Shown here in pieces: positions 25,850-33,989 of a DNA stretch of 64,000 nucleotides. The DNA is from a virus. Made by a program: the position numbers and the translations under genes. The notes below the pieces were generated by a model. The model saw only the letters and a list, made by a program, of their open reading frames with translations, was not told the DNA's origin and did no database searches. Position 1 is the stretch's first letter, and each line of letters opens with the position of its first letter. Location of the stretch: the IMG/VR virus record IMGVR_UViG_3300027749_002876, positions 434,001-498,000 of that record; one strand, given 5' to 3'.

Positions 25850-26110
25850 TTAAACTAGACCAAGTGCCATTGCACGATAGCCTGCGGCTACCACTGCACG
25901 TGCTGGTGTACCCAAACGATACTTAGTGAATGTCTCACCACGCTTGTTTGTACGCTTGTTAGCGTAAACAGCAAAACCACCGCGGATGCGAAGGTCGCTT
26001 ACGGTTGCTGTTGGATTAGCAATACCGAATCGTGCGGTGATTTGCTTTGCAGTGAGTTCTTCACCGTTCTTTAGTGCCTCGAGTAAGGCTGTTTGCTTAG
26101 TTACGTTCAT
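25850..26110 (-). CDS. winged-helix-type DNA-binding protein, 86 aa
   Basis: ATG 26110 has AAGGAAA upstream and is preferred over the far upstream ORF start. MNVTKQTALLEALKNGEELT, AKQITARFGIANPTATVSDL and RIRGGFAVYANKR form a typical winged helix: helix-turn-helix with A-T-V-S recognition helix, then a beta wing. Probably a transcriptional regulator or nucleoid protein. Own promoter, 5' hairpin and terminator, so a monocistronic unit. Confidence 0.75.
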   Translation of the reverse strand: MNVTKQTALLEALKNGEELTAKQITARFGIANPTATVSDLRIRGGFAVYANKRTNKRGETFTKYRLGTPARAVVAAGYRAMALGLV

Positions 26111-26130
26111 TTTATTTTCCTTAAAAATTT

Positions 26131-26146
26131 CGTTGTTCTCACAACG
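26131..26146 (-). ncRNA. 5'-terminal GNRA-capped hairpin in mRNA leader
   Basis: On the minus strand CGTTGT, GAGA, ACAACG: a perfect 6-bp stem with a GAGA tetraloop. It begins one base after the predicted transcription start. It may protect the mRNA 5' end or be a protein target; it could instead be an operator palindrome. Confidence 0.5.
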
Positions 26147-26153
26147 TGTATAG

Positions 26154-26182
26154 ATTATACGATATATTCTACTATCGTACAA
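26154..26182 (-). promoter_or_regulatory. sigma70-like promoter
   Basis: TTGTAC (26182-26177), 17-bp spacer, TATAAT (26159-26154), for the winged-helix gene. Confidence 0.7.
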
Positions 26183-26206
26183 GATATTCTGGACACCTTG
26201 TTTCAT

Positions 26207-27049
26207 TTAGATGTCCAAAAACTTTAACTCAAACACATCGGCTTGAGGATCATGGCCCTTATAACCACGAGGATTACATACCACTCTGGTTGAGCCAATA
26301 GTATAATCAAATGGATCATGCATATGACCATGAGTCCATAATACAATCTCTGGATGATCCATAATAAATTCATCTAAGTCACTGCGATAACCACCATTCA
26401 TGTGTGTCTCGTATTGATATCTAGGATGTGTACTCTTTGCAGAAGGACCGTGATGGCCTACAAACACAACCTTCTTATCCTTCATGTCGGGCAATACTGC
26501 TTTGAGATAACTCATTGTTTGATGATGACGTTTTATTGTACTATCAGGATGCAATCTAGCAAACTCATGTTCATCGTTGCGAATAACACGATAATCATTC
26601 ATCATGCCATTCAATGTCAATATGGTTAATCTATCGTTTCTATTACAGTCAGTCCATAGTGTAGCACCAATAAAGGACACTTCATTGATAACCTTGATAT
26701 CACGTTCTAAAAAGTAAATATTTGGATATCTGTCACATTCAGTGCGTAGATGGTCTAAACTTTGGTTCCATCTGCCGTGATAGAATTCATGGTTACCCGC
26801 AACATAAACAACATGAGGAAACTCGTTACTTACTCTATTTAAAAAAGCACGGAACTTTTGTGCGGTTTTTTGTCGTTTACTCAATTCAGCATATGGAGCA
26901 TACGGATTTGTTACAGTAGGAGGATGACTATGTAAATCTGCCGCCAACATAATATCACCCGATAATATAAGGACCTCAGCACCTTCTGTATTTTTGAGGT
27001 TAATATCTTCAAATTCTAAATGCAGGTCACTACATAATGCTATTTTCAT
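26207..27049 (-). CDS. calcineurin-like metallophosphoesterase
   Basis: 280 residues with the full dimetal set: SDLHL (Asp8, His10), LSGDIM (Asp32), AGNHEFYHG, VGHHGPSAKSTHPRY and THGHMHDPFDY, ending VVCNPRGY. Typical of small phage and bacterial phosphodiesterases or phosphatases; substrate unknown. Its catalytic residues are intact, unlike the related protein at 34310. Confidence 0.88.
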   Translation of the reverse strand: MKIALCSDLHLEFEDINLKNTEGAEVLILSGDIMLAADLHSHPPTVTNPYAPYAELSKRQKTAQKFRAFLNRVSNEFPHVVYVAGNHEFYHGRWNQSLDHLRTECDRYPNIYFLERDIKVINEVSFIGATLWTDCNRNDRLTILTLNGMMNDYRVIRNDEHEFARLHPDSTIKRHHQTMSYLKAVLPDMKDKKVVFVGHHGPSAKSTHPRYQYETHMNGGYRSDLDEFIMDHPEIVLWTHGHMHDPFDYTIGSTRVVCNPRGYKGHDPQADVFELKFLDI

Positions 27050-27054
27050 TTTAT

Positions 27055-27297
27055 TTAACTATGTTTCAAAACAAAGAATACCTCATCTGTATTGATTTGT
27101 ATTCTACTCAAAGAACCTTTTTTATCCAATATATATTCAATATCGTAATTGTATTTGTTCTTTAGTAAATTTTTTACTAGGGGTCTAAACTCTCCCTGAA
27201 TATACCTAGTATCTTTTGTTGCTTCTCCAATTAAATTACAAACAGCAATTGCAACATTTCCGTGTTTCCAAGGATCAGTCATGTCAATGTCAATCAT
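27055..27297 (-). CDS. phage protein, 80 aa, unknown
   Basis: Starts MIDIDMTDPWKHGNVAIAVC; basic middle (LVKNLLKNKYNYDIEYILDK). Overlaps the SWIM gene stop by four bases. No family recognised. Confidence 0.55.
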   Translation of the reverse strand: MIDIDMTDPWKHGNVAIAVCNLIGEATKDTRYIQGEFRPLVKNLLKNKYNYDIEYILDKKGSLSRIQINTDEVFFVLKHS

Positions 27298-27623
27298 ACT
27301 AACTCCGCAATATGTTTACATGTACCACGATACATGTAGCCGGGGCATGTACATGTTTTGTCTTCGGTATCGATGGAATAGACATTACCTTTACTACCGG
27401 ACACTTTAACGATTGTACTCTTTTCCTTAACTGCCTTGAAAGGATTGGGTTTTACTGTAGTAAACTTACGACCACGCTTGTCAATTGTGATCGGGGTTTT
27501 GAAATAGACAGGAGTAGTAGAACCAACCTTGATGTATGCAACCATTTTGGTTCCATCAAGTAAGTATGTGTGATTAGCAAGGTTGCTATCATTCCAAACA
27601 GTTGTTTCTACTACTGCTTCCAT
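27294..27623 (-). CDS. SWIM zinc-finger protein, 109 aa
   Basis: The C-terminus carries the SWIM pattern CxCx(n)CxH (KTCTCPGYMYRGTCKHIAEL), preceded by VYSIDTEDK, the usual strand entering the finger. The basic N-terminal region (TIDKRGRKFTTVKPNP) could contact DNA. Small SWIM proteins in phages have no settled function. Confidence 0.75.
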   Translation of the reverse strand: MEAVVETTVWNDSNLANHTYLLDGTKMVAYIKVGSTTPVYFKTPITIDKRGRKFTTVKPNPFKAVKEKSTIVKVSGSKGNVYSIDTEDKTCTCPGYMYRGTCKHIAELV

Positions 27624-27624
27624 A

Positions 27625-28095
27625 TTAAGCTACCTCTAATTCTGCTTCTTTGGCAATTGCCTCTGTCAACAACTTAAAGTCTCCACCATGATCGGATACG
27701 AACCAAGTAGCAACACCATCGATGTTTCGCAAAAGATAATCGTATTCTTCTTCTTGACCATCAACTAAAAAATGTAGATAATCGTTATAGTATGTTGCAT
27801 CGGATTGGCCTTCACCACGATCACGACCATAGAATGTACACATGTCACGATACAGGTTAACGTATTCATCCTGTGTCATGTTTGCTTCAAACATACTGAA
27901 GGGATGTTTTGTACCAATTGTTGGGTGCAAGCTAGACAAGCTACCGAGGTCGATCAAATCACGCAAGATAAAGGGATTAGAATAATACTCTTGCAACATT
28001 TTACCGTTGTGAGACAAGTAACCATCCCAGTGACAATACACTTGACCGATAGTACCATCTGCAAATTCGAGAGCGATTGTTGAACGTGTAGCCAT
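27625..28095 (-). CDS. conserved phage protein, 156 aa, unknown
   Basis: Starts MATRSTIALEFADGTIGQVY then CHWDGYLSHNGKML, the signature of a family widespread in phages and some bacteria, unnamed. Acidic, with VATWFVSDHGGDFKLL near the end. ATG preceded by AGGA. Confidence 0.7.
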   Translation of the reverse strand: MATRSTIALEFADGTIGQVYCHWDGYLSHNGKMLQEYYSNPFILRDLIDLGSLSSLHPTIGTKHPFSMFEANMTQDEYVNLYRDMCTFYGRDRGEGQSDATYYNDYLHFLVDGQEEEYDYLLRNIDGVATWFVSDHGGDFKLLTEAIAKEAELEVA

Positions 28096-28110
28096 TTTGT
28101 TTATCCTATA

Positions 28111-28356
28111 TTAGAAAAAAATTACTTCTGTGGTAACAACAACTGTTAAGTCTGTTCTGGAAGTTTGATATGATGACATATGCCCGGGGGTACCGTATAC
28201 GTTCATGTATGAAGATTGGTGCTTTGCACGATTTTCTGTTGACAGTGATTTGACAATCTCAGGTACCTGAGATTTAATGTCAACACCATCAACCCATTTG
28301 TAAACTTCCCAACGATTGTCAGTCTTGCTAAGACCATAAGTGAAAAAATTGCTCAT
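28111..28356 (-). CDS. early protein, 81 aa
   Basis: Starts MSNFFTYGLSKTDNRWEVYK; Ser/Thr-rich C-terminus. Preceded by an early cassette promoter and AGGAGAAA. No function recognised. Confidence 0.65.
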   Translation of the reverse strand: MSNFFTYGLSKTDNRWEVYKWVDGVDIKSQVPEIVKSLSTENRAKHQSSYMNVYGTPGHMSSYQTSRTDLTVVVTTEVIFF

Positions 28357-28390
28357 TTATTTCTCCTGTTGTTTAACTGTTTAAGATTCT

Positions 28391-28419
28391 ATTATATACT
28401 CAAATCCATTTATTGTCAA
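28391..28419 (-). promoter_or_regulatory. early cassette promoter
   Basis: TTGACA, 17-bp spacer ATAAATGGATTTGAGTA, TATAAT (28396-28391), then AGAATCTTAAACAG. Confidence 0.88.
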
Positions 28420-28422
28420 ATT

Positions 28423-28695
28423 TTACACCAAGTCAACTTGGACTTGTTTACCACGGATTGTATGACCTAGGCCTGTAGGAACTTCCTCATTTTTACGTTT
28501 TGCTTCATAACGCAAATAAGACAATTTAATTAGTGCATCCCAGCAAGTAGCACGGGCGTTTACCGTAGCAAACATTTCCGTCATTTGCTGGACCGTCATA
28601 TACATACCGATATCGTTTTCGGATCCGTCACCCTTGAAAATTACACGGAATTTTTGTGAGTTATTAAATCCGTCAATGATAGTTTTTGTACGCAT
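28423..28695 (-). CDS. early protein, 90 aa
   Basis: Starts MRTKTIIDGFNNSQKFRVIF; helical middle (MTVQQMTEMFATVNARATCW). AAAAGGAC upstream. The promoter driving it lies inside the 3' end of the upstream gene at 28712. Confidence 0.65.
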   Translation of the reverse strand: MRTKTIIDGFNNSQKFRVIFKGDGSENDIGMYMTVQQMTEMFATVNARATCWDALIKLSYLRYEAKRKNEEVPTGLGHTIRGKQVQVDLV

Positions 28696-28711
28696 TTTCT
28701 AGTCCTTTTCT

Positions 28712-28933
28712 TTATTGTCTAGATTCTATTGTAACAGAAACACCATTTATTGTCAAGTTTTGGTCAAGTTTAAAGTCCTCAAAATCTATCTCATTTTCCA
28801 CATCGGAGATAACATTGCTAAGGTTGATGGACATGTCAAAAGCCTCGTCCGCATCACCAAATATTTCCTCAATGAGATCCTGAGCCTCGTTGAGCAAACT
28901 CAACAATTCCTGGAGGTTTTCAAATTTAGTCAT
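28712..28933 (-). CDS. acidic early protein, 73 aa
   Basis: Strongly acidic and helical (LQELLSLLNEAQDLIEEIFG, DADEAFDMSINLSNVISD). Its last 18 codons (LDQNLTINGVSVTIESRQ) are written over the early cassette promoter of the next gene. AAAGGTAA upstream. A DNA-mimic or anti-host protein is conceivable from the charge, but this is speculation. Confidence 0.6.
   Translation of the reverse strand: MTKFENLQELLSLLNEAQDLIEEIFGDADEAFDMSINLSNVISDVENEIDFEDFKLDQNLTINGVSVTIESRQ
28728..28756 (-). promoter_or_regulatory. early cassette promoter inside a coding region
   Basis: TTGACA (28756-28751), 17-bp spacer starting ATAAATGGTGTTT, TACAAT (28733-28728), then AGAATCTAGACA. Located within the 3' end of the 73-aa gene. 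Confidence 0.8.
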
Positions 28934-28946
28934 TTAGTATTACCTT

Positions 28947-29168
28947 TTAGATATAGAATTCAGTATCAAAATTCAAAGCGGTATAGACACATTCACGGAC
29001 TTCTGTATCCATTGCTTCACCGAACAATTCATAGTCGCTGTCGGCCAAGTCACGCAAATTTTGATAGACAACGGGCCAAGTGCTTTTCTGCATTTTGTGG
29101 AATTCAATAATATCGGCAATTTGTTTGTTACCGTTTTCGCTAAACATTCCGTATGATACTGTAGTCAT
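28947..29168 (-). CDS. early protein, 73 aa
   Basis: Starts MTTVSYGMFSENGNKQIADI; acidic C-terminus (EAMDTEVRECVYTALNFDTE). Early cassette promoter and AAAAGGAC upstream. Unknown function; co-transcribed with the acidic gene at 28712. Confidence 0.65.
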   Translation of the reverse strand: MTTVSYGMFSENGNKQIADIIEFHKMQKSTWPVVYQNLRDLADSDYELFGEAMDTEVRECVYTALNFDTEFYI

Positions 29169-29201
29169 TTCTAAGTCCTTTTCTTTACTGTCTAAGATTC
29201 T

Positions 29202-29230
29202 ATTATATACCCAAACCCATTTATTGTCAA
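29202..29230 (-). promoter_or_regulatory. early cassette promoter
   Basis: TTGACA (29230-29225), spacer ATAAATGGGTTTGGGTA, TATAAT (29207-29202), then AGAATCTTAGACAG. Confidence 0.9.
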
Positions 29231-29234
29231 ATTT

Positions 29235-29495
29235 TTACATTGACCAATAAGTCTCTGTTGCAGGATTACAACAGTGTGGGGTGTCGGCATCAATTTCTAT
29301 TTCCTTACCGGACATGAGATTTTTAACTGTTTTCTTGGGGAAAACGAATCCAGGGTTAAGAACCTTGAAAGCTTCCAAAGTCTTAGCAGTTTGTGCTAAC
29401 GGGTTAGTTTCAATGAATTTAATCATTGACAGAAAAGTCATACCCAAAAATTCTGCGTCTTTTTGAATAACTTTGATTGCTGTAACTTGTTTCAT
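29235..29495 (-). CDS. early protein, 86 aa
   Basis: Starts MKQVTAIKVIQKDAEFLGMT; C-terminal DTPHCCNPATETYWSM with a Cys pair. Early cassette promoter; AAAGGAC upstream. Function unknown. Confidence 0.65.
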   Translation of the reverse strand: MKQVTAIKVIQKDAEFLGMTFLSMIKFIETNPLAQTAKTLEAFKVLNPGFVFPKKTVKNLMSGKEIEIDADTPHCCNPATETYWSM

Positions 29496-29526
29496 TTGTG
29501 TCCTTTAGTTGACTGTCTAAGATTCT

Positions 29527-29555
29527 ATTATATACCCAAAACCATTTATTGTCAA
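29527..29555 (-). promoter_or_regulatory. early cassette promoter
   Basis: TTGACA, spacer ATAAATGGTTTTGGGTA, TATAAT (29532-29527). The -35 to -10 region is identical to that at 48967-48995, 19 kb away. Confidence 0.9.
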
Positions 29556-29559
29556 CCTT

Positions 29560-29850
29560 TTATCGTTTGTCGCAATACTCAAAAAGTATCCATTTTGCAC
29601 GATTGAGGGCTTGACGGGCATCTTCGGCTCGCATATAGTCAATTTCACCATATTCGGTGTTAATCATCTCTTGGGCATCACTCATCAAACTAGCGGCCAT
29701 CATTGCAGGACCCGAATGACGAAAAGTAATACTTTGTTCTACAGCCTCACGCATTTGGGCTTCTGTGCAACCATACATGCGGATCTCACGTTTTTCTTGC
29801 ATATCACGGTTAACAGCATTGACGATAGAAGAACGAAAATCAACTGTCAT
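29560..29850 (-). CDS. early protein, 96 aa
   Basis: Starts MTVDFRSSIVNAVNRDMQEK; helical, with EAQMREAVEQSITFRHSGPA and DARQALNRAKWILFEYCDK. First gene of the leftward early array; AAAGGAG upstream. Function unknown. Confidence 0.65.
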   Translation of the reverse strand: MTVDFRSSIVNAVNRDMQEKREIRMYGCTEAQMREAVEQSITFRHSGPAMMAASLMSDAQEMINTEYGEIDYMRAEDARQALNRAKWILFEYCDKR

Positions 29851-29882
29851 AAAAACTCCTTTAATTAACTTACTAAGACTCT

Positions 29883-29911
29883 ATTATATACCCAAAACTA
29901 TTTATTGTCAA
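29883..29911 (-). promoter_or_regulatory. early cassette promoter
   Basis: TTGACA (29911-29906), spacer ATAAATAGTTTTGGGTA, TATAAT (29888-29883), then AGAGTCTTAG. Confidence 0.9.
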
Positions 29912-29925
29912 ATTTTGGTAACCGT

Positions 29926-29953
29926 AAAAAAGCCCCGTTTCCAGGGCAAAACG
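29926..29953 (-). terminator. intrinsic terminator after clpP
   Basis: On the minus strand GCCC, 8-base loop, GGGC, then six T. Separates clpP from the early array. Confidence 0.75.
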
Positions 29954-29962
29954 TAATATTTT

Positions 29963-30550
29963 TTATTCTCGTTTTTCGATAATTTTATCAATCAATCCAT
30001 AGTCTAATGCTTGTTTGGCTGACATAAAGTTATCACGTTCCATATCAAGTGTAAGTTGTTCAAACGTTTTACCTGCACTGTTATGTTTGACATATATTTC
30101 AGTAAGGTTCTTTTTCATTGCTAGAATTTCTTCTACTTGAATCAACATATCAGTTGCCTGACCACGTGCGCCACCACTAGGTTGATGAATCATATGTCGT
30201 GCATTTGGCAACATAAAACGTTTGTCTTTGGCACCTGCTGTTGCCAATAGACTGCCCATACTACAAGCCTGACCCATAACGATTGTTTGCACATCAGGTT
30301 TGATGAATTGCATACAATCATAGATGGCCATACCAGCAGTTACGCTACCACCTGGACTATTGATATACATTGAGATATCTTTCTCACCCTCTGATTCTAA
30401 AAATAATAGCTGGGCAACGATTAGATTTGCCATTTGGTCGTGTACTTCACCTTCAAGCAAAATAACACGGTCACGCAATAGACGGCTGTAGATATCGTAA
30501 CTACGCTCGCCTTTAGCGGTTTGTTCAATAACGATTGGGACTAGACTCAT
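29963..30550 (-). CDS. clpP: ClpP protease subunit
   Basis: 195 residues, the size of mature ClpP. Catalytic triad in place: Ser in [12 protein letters not shown], His in [14 protein letters not shown], Asp in [20 protein letters not shown] lines the active site. Forms the barrel that degrades substrates fed by ClpX or ClpA. Here phage ClpX and ClpS are encoded 5-9 kb away. Unlike those genes, clpP is monocistronic with a strong sigma70-type promoter and its own terminator, so it is probably expressed early. Confidence 0.96.
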   Translation of the reverse strand: MSLVPIVIEQTAKGERSYDIYSRLLRDRVILLEGEVHDQMANLIVAQLLFLESEGEKDISMYINSPGGSVTAGMAIYDCMQFIKPDVQTIVMGQACSMGSLLATAGAKDKRFMLPNARHMIHQPSGGARGQATDMLIQVEEILAMKKNLTEIYVKHNSAGKTFEQLTLDMERDNFMSAKQALDYGLIDKIIEKRE

Positions 30551-30578
30551 AAACTTCCTTTATAAAAATATTTCTATT

Positions 30579-30607
30579 ATTATAACAAGAGTTTATGCTG
30601 TTGTCAA
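30579..30607 (-). promoter_or_regulatory. sigma70-like promoter of clpP
   Basis: TTGACA (30607-30602), 17-bp spacer, TATAAT (30584-30579). Confidence 0.85.
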
Positions 30608-30620
30608 ATGTTTTTGGTAA

Positions 30621-32189
30621 TTAACGTGTCTTACGTTTTTTACGACCTGCACCACCCGTATCAGTATCAACGGGTTCAATTGTTCTAGGTTCTTTCCTAC
30701 GTTTTGGATCAACAATATCAGCCGCCGCAACAGTTACGTCATCGCCGTATTCATCAGATTGAACTACATCACCTGTAGCACCATCTGGACCTGGATCTTC
30801 ATAGTCTTGTGCATTTCTACCCAATTTGAAACTGAACCCTGCACTACTTGGTTGTTTTGCACTAGATTTGTTTTCTAATGTAACAACACCTTCTAGCTTA
30901 GATGGCCATTGGGTTGCAAAGGTCAATTCACCGTTAGCATGATAATCAGTGTATTGTTGAATGAAGTTCATTTCCAAAACTTGTAAGATAGTATCAGCAA
31001 ACTCAGGTATTGCATTATCTTCATTCACCGCACGTGATATTGTTTTCTTAATTAGATATACTAATTTACCACCTTCTGTAGCAACCTCACTATTAACAGT
31101 TGCAAGTAAAGGTTGATATGATGCTGGTAATCTAGAGCCATTGTTTATACTATCAATACTTTGTTGTAATACTTTAGGTGATGTGGTTTCAAATGGTAAA
31201 AACTTATGCCATACTTTAGGAATGCTATTCGGATTTACTTTGAATAAAAAATCCATAATCTTAAATGCTTGAACGATAGTACTTGGCCCGGTTTCGTCTT
31301 TTCCTGCCTGACACAACTCAATAAGTTTAACTGCGTTTTTTAGTTTACCATTACGCTTGATATCATCACTAACCTTTAAGCCTGATACAGCAGGAGCCGC
31401 TCCTCCTCCGGTGCCTTTACTTGAAATGTTTAAGCTATGACTTGTTCCTGGATTAGTAATAGTAGCATAACTATCAGCAATATTATTGTTAGCCGCACTC
31501 GGAAAGTTTAATACTAGTGAACCCATATCACCGCCTAGCCATTCTAGGAATTGACGTTTTCTAGGGAAGCGAGTACGGTCATATAATAATGCTAGTACAC
31601 CTAAGTATTCACCGGCATAATCAACAATGGCCTTACGTTCTTTTTCTTTTTCTTTTGTTACGTAGTTTTCAGGTAGTTGAACATATTCACCTGACACAAT
31701 ATAAGTAGCAAGTTGTTGTACTACTTGTCCGTAATCTGTACTAGCTAATACTTGATTGTTCTCAATAGTATCGTATAAGTCTGATGCTGGGATATTTCTA
31801 TCTGTGATTTTAATCAATGATGGTTTTAATAAAACAGATTCTTTTGTACTACCACCAAATTCTTCATTCTTAGCTAACTGTGCCATTGGGATTTCTCTAC
31901 CATCTTTGGTTATAATAGTAATCTTTTCACCGATAAAATCACCTGAATCTTTAAGTTGAGTTAACCGATTTACTTCGCTAGCTTTGATATAAATATCTTC
32001 ACCGGTATAGTTATCAACAAATGGTTTATTAGTTTTTATTTTATTGATTAACAAATTCCATCTTTCAGGTTTTTTATTAATCTGTGTTGGAGTTAAACCG
32101 TTAGCAAACAAAGTAGAAGGAGCGTTAGGATCCTTCTTTTTAGCTTCATCCATAGCTAAGTTTTCAAGTAATGTTAATAAATCACGCAT
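30621..32189 (-). CDS. large phage protein, 522 aa, with capsid-targeting-like N-terminus
   Basis: Starts MRDLLTLLENLAMDEAKKKD: LLE at residues 7-9 matches the [LI]xE prohead protease consensus of T4-type capsid-targeting sequences. The middle is mixed alpha/beta (EWLGGDMGSLVLNFPSAANN, IVQAFKIMDFLFKVNPNSIP) and the C-terminus is very charged (RKEPRTIEP, then GRKKRKTR). No enzyme motif recognised. Late element CATAAATA six bases before the ATG suggests a nearly leaderless late mRNA. Proposed internal head protein. Confidence 0.65.
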   Translation of the reverse strand: MRDLLTLLENLAMDEAKKKDPNAPSTLFANGLTPTQINKKPERWNLLINKIKTNKPFVDNYTGEDIYIKASEVNRLTQLKDSGDFIGEKITIITKDGREIPMAQLAKNEEFGGSTKESVLLKPSLIKITDRNIPASDLYDTIENNQVLASTDYGQVVQQLATYIVSGEYVQLPENYVTKEKEKERKAIVDYAGEYLGVLALLYDRTRFPRKRQFLEWLGGDMGSLVLNFPSAANNNIADSYATITNPGTSHSLNISSKGTGGGAAPAVSGLKVSDDIKRNGKLKNAVKLIELCQAGKDETGPSTIVQAFKIMDFLFKVNPNSIPKVWHKFLPFETTSPKVLQQSIDSINNGSRLPASYQPLLATVNSEVATEGGKLVYLIKKTISRAVNEDNAIPEFADTILQVLEMNFIQQYTDYHANGELTFATQWPSKLEGVVTLENKSSAKQPSSAGFSFKLGRNAQDYEDPGPDGATGDVVQSDEYGDDVTVAAADIVDPKRRKEPRTIEPVDTDTGGAGRKKRKTR

Positions 32190-32195
32190 AATGAG

Positions 32196-32203
32196 TATTT
32201 ATG
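32196..32203 (-). promoter_or_regulatory. T4-type late promoter, near-leaderless arrangement
   Basis: CATAAATA, six bases, then ATG 32189. Confidence 0.75.
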
Positions 32204-32250
32204 CTTTTAAACAGATTTTGATATTTAAACCATTGCCTAATAGGCAAGTG

Positions 32251-33390
32251 TTAACTCAACATGAGGTTAGCCTCACGGCTAACATAATTGTCATAGTCTT
32301 TTGCAAGTAATAACACCGTATCATGTGGTGTGTTAATATTCCTTGCTACACGGGCTCTAACATACTTGCTTACATTTTTTGCAAGTAACATCAATGTTTC
32401 AGGTGGAGTGCTTCGATTTGATGCTACATTCATTTGAACATCTACGACTGGGTCTTTTGCAAGTAACATCAATGTTTTAGGTGGGGTGCTTGGATTTGAT
32501 GCTACTAACTCTCTAACATCTATATCCTTATCTTTTGCTAGCAACATCAATTGTTCGGATGGAACTTCTTCCCGATCGGCAATTAATTTTTTTGTTTTTA
32601 ATGGCATTTTAGATACATCAATTTTAGAGAAGTCGTAATGTGCTCTAATAGCTGATTGTGTATCCAAATAACTGCTACTACGTAGACGATAGTTGCCTTC
32701 AGGACTATTAGAATTTGCAAACTTACAAAATTTATCAACTACTTCTCTAAAGCCAGCTACATTAGTTCCGTACGCATTATCTGGAAAAAGTACCATATGA
32801 TTTTTGTAATAATATGGCTTTATCAATATTCGAGCCAATGGGTTATCAATATTTTTATCATTTTCTCTAATCAAGTATGCAATGATTGCTCCGTTTTTAA
32901 TGTCTGCTGGTATATATTTATTATTAACAGTCGGACCGTCATCTAAATCCATACATGAAACCCAACCACGGTCTGTACTCATACCTGCAATATCAATCGG
33001 ATCTCTTGAAAACACCACCTCAAGTGGAGAAGCCTGCCGTGTCGCGGCCCTAATTGGGTCATTTGCAAATTTATTTAATAACTTTTTATCCTTGATTAAT
33101 TTTCCAATTTTTATTTTTTTACTTGGATCACTAGATTTTTTTGCCAATCCATGCTTATAGTCATCAATTTCATACCCAAGATTAGAAATTGCATTTTGTA
33201 GTTCTTTTTGAGTGGATGAAATTTCTTTACCTGAATCGGAAGATTGTACTTCTAGAGGTGCATAAATCCGAGATTTTCCATTAAACACATTATCGTGTAT
33301 ATTAGCATCGTACTCTGACCCTAAATCTTTGTATAATTTTGCAATTTGTTCAGGTGTTAGTGCTTCAATTAAAAATTCTGTGGCTCTCAT
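32251..33390 (-). CDS. capsid-tagged protein with C-terminal variant leucine-rich repeats
   Basis: 379 residues. The N-terminus MRATEFLIEAL has LIE at residues 7-9, as in T4 capsid-targeting sequences. The central domain contains MSTDRGWVSCMDLDDG, then DIKNGAIIAYLIREND and LARILIKPYYY, a conserved but unnamed phage domain. From about residue 275 come four LRV-type repeats (SEQLMLLAKDKDIDVRELVA, SNPSTPPKTLMLLAKD, and so on). Possibly an effector injected with DNA; inference only. CATAAGTA lies five bases upstream of the ATG. Confidence 0.7.
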   Translation of the reverse strand: MRATEFLIEALTPEQIAKLYKDLGSEYDANIHDNVFNGKSRIYAPLEVQSSDSGKEISSTQKELQNAISNLGYEIDDYKHGLAKKSSDPSKKIKIGKLIKDKKLLNKFANDPIRAATRQASPLEVVFSRDPIDIAGMSTDRGWVSCMDLDDGPTVNNKYIPADIKNGAIIAYLIRENDKNIDNPLARILIKPYYYKNHMVLFPDNAYGTNVAGFREVVDKFCKFANSNSPEGNYRLRSSSYLDTQSAIRAHYDFSKIDVSKMPLKTKKLIADREEVPSEQLMLLAKDKDIDVRELVASNPSTPPKTLMLLAKDPVVDVQMNVASNRSTPPETLMLLAKNVSKYVRARVARNINTPHDTVLLLAKDYDNYVSREANLMLS

Positions 33391-33395
33391 ATTAG

Positions 33396-33403
33396 TACTT
33401 ATG
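33396..33403 (-). promoter_or_regulatory. late promoter variant, leaderless arrangement
   Basis: CATAAGTA, five bases (CTAAT), then ATG 33390. Overlaps the end of the upstream SprT-like gene. Confidence 0.65.
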
Positions 33404-33890
33404 CTTTAAACAAATCCTGGTGCTTAAACCACTTGCGCTTACTGTGAGCACCTTTTAATGAAATTCTATGTTTCTTTAATTTATCTCGGAATACAAAGAA
33501 GCTAGGACCATGACTCATTAGAGGTTGTTTACCTCGTTGAAGTCTTTCCATTCCTTGAATATCCCATTGATATTGATGGCACATTTCGTGTGCTAATACT
33601 GTGATAAGCCACTGCTTACAGTACCACTTGTCCATCACTCTTATTTTACAGTAGCTCTTAGTCCTACTAGGCATTTCTAATGAACCGTAACACATGCCCC
33701 AATATTTTCTACAACGTGGCATAACTTCAATCTCAGGCATTATTAGCTTGTTATTAAATATTGTTTTATTCAGCATCCTATAAAGTGATATAACTTCATC
33801 ACGGTTGGTTCTATAACAAAGACGTTTTTGATATGTGATTGGTGGCAATTCCTCACGCATAAGGTCGATAATAGAAGTTTTTTTGAACAT
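33399..33890 (-). CDS. SprT-like zinc metalloprotease
   Basis: 163 residues. Zinc-binding and catalytic HEMCH in LITVLAHEMCHQYQWD, with downstream residues SHGPSFFVFRDKL supplying the third ligand as in SprT/Spartan proteins. Spartan-type enzymes cleave proteins cross-linked to DNA; bacterial SprT is less defined. Basic C-terminus (HSKRKWFKHQD) could contact DNA. Late element CATAAATA is four bases before the ATG. Confidence 0.85.
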   Translation of the reverse strand: MFKKTSIIDLMREELPPITYQKRLCYRTNRDEVISLYRMLNKTIFNNKLIMPEIEVMPRCRKYWGMCYGSLEMPSRTKSYCKIRVMDKWYCKQWLITVLAHEMCHQYQWDIQGMERLQRGKQPLMSHGPSFFVFRDKLKKHRISLKGAHSKRKWFKHQDLFKA

Positions 33891-33894
33891 AATG

Positions 33895-33902
33895 TATTTA
33901 TG
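33895..33902 (-). promoter_or_regulatory. T4-type late promoter, near-leaderless arrangement
   Basis: CATAAATA, four bases (CATT), then ATG 33890. Confidence 0.7.
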
Positions 33903-33962
33903 ATACTATTTAAATACGAATAATACACATATTACGGAAAAAATATATAACTTCTCTATCCG

Positions 33963-33970
33963 ATTAAATA
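33963..33970 (+). promoter_or_regulatory. late-promoter-like element
   Basis: ATTAAATA (one mismatch), then TAGGAG and ATG 33990. Weak. Confidence 0.4.
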
Positions 33971-33989
33971 TATGTTTAGGAGAAATCAA

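Noticed and set aside
33399-33890. Capsid tag at the start of the SprT-like protein (IIDLMREE)
   Set aside because: It has L-x-x-E rather than [LI]xE and does not match the tag spacing.
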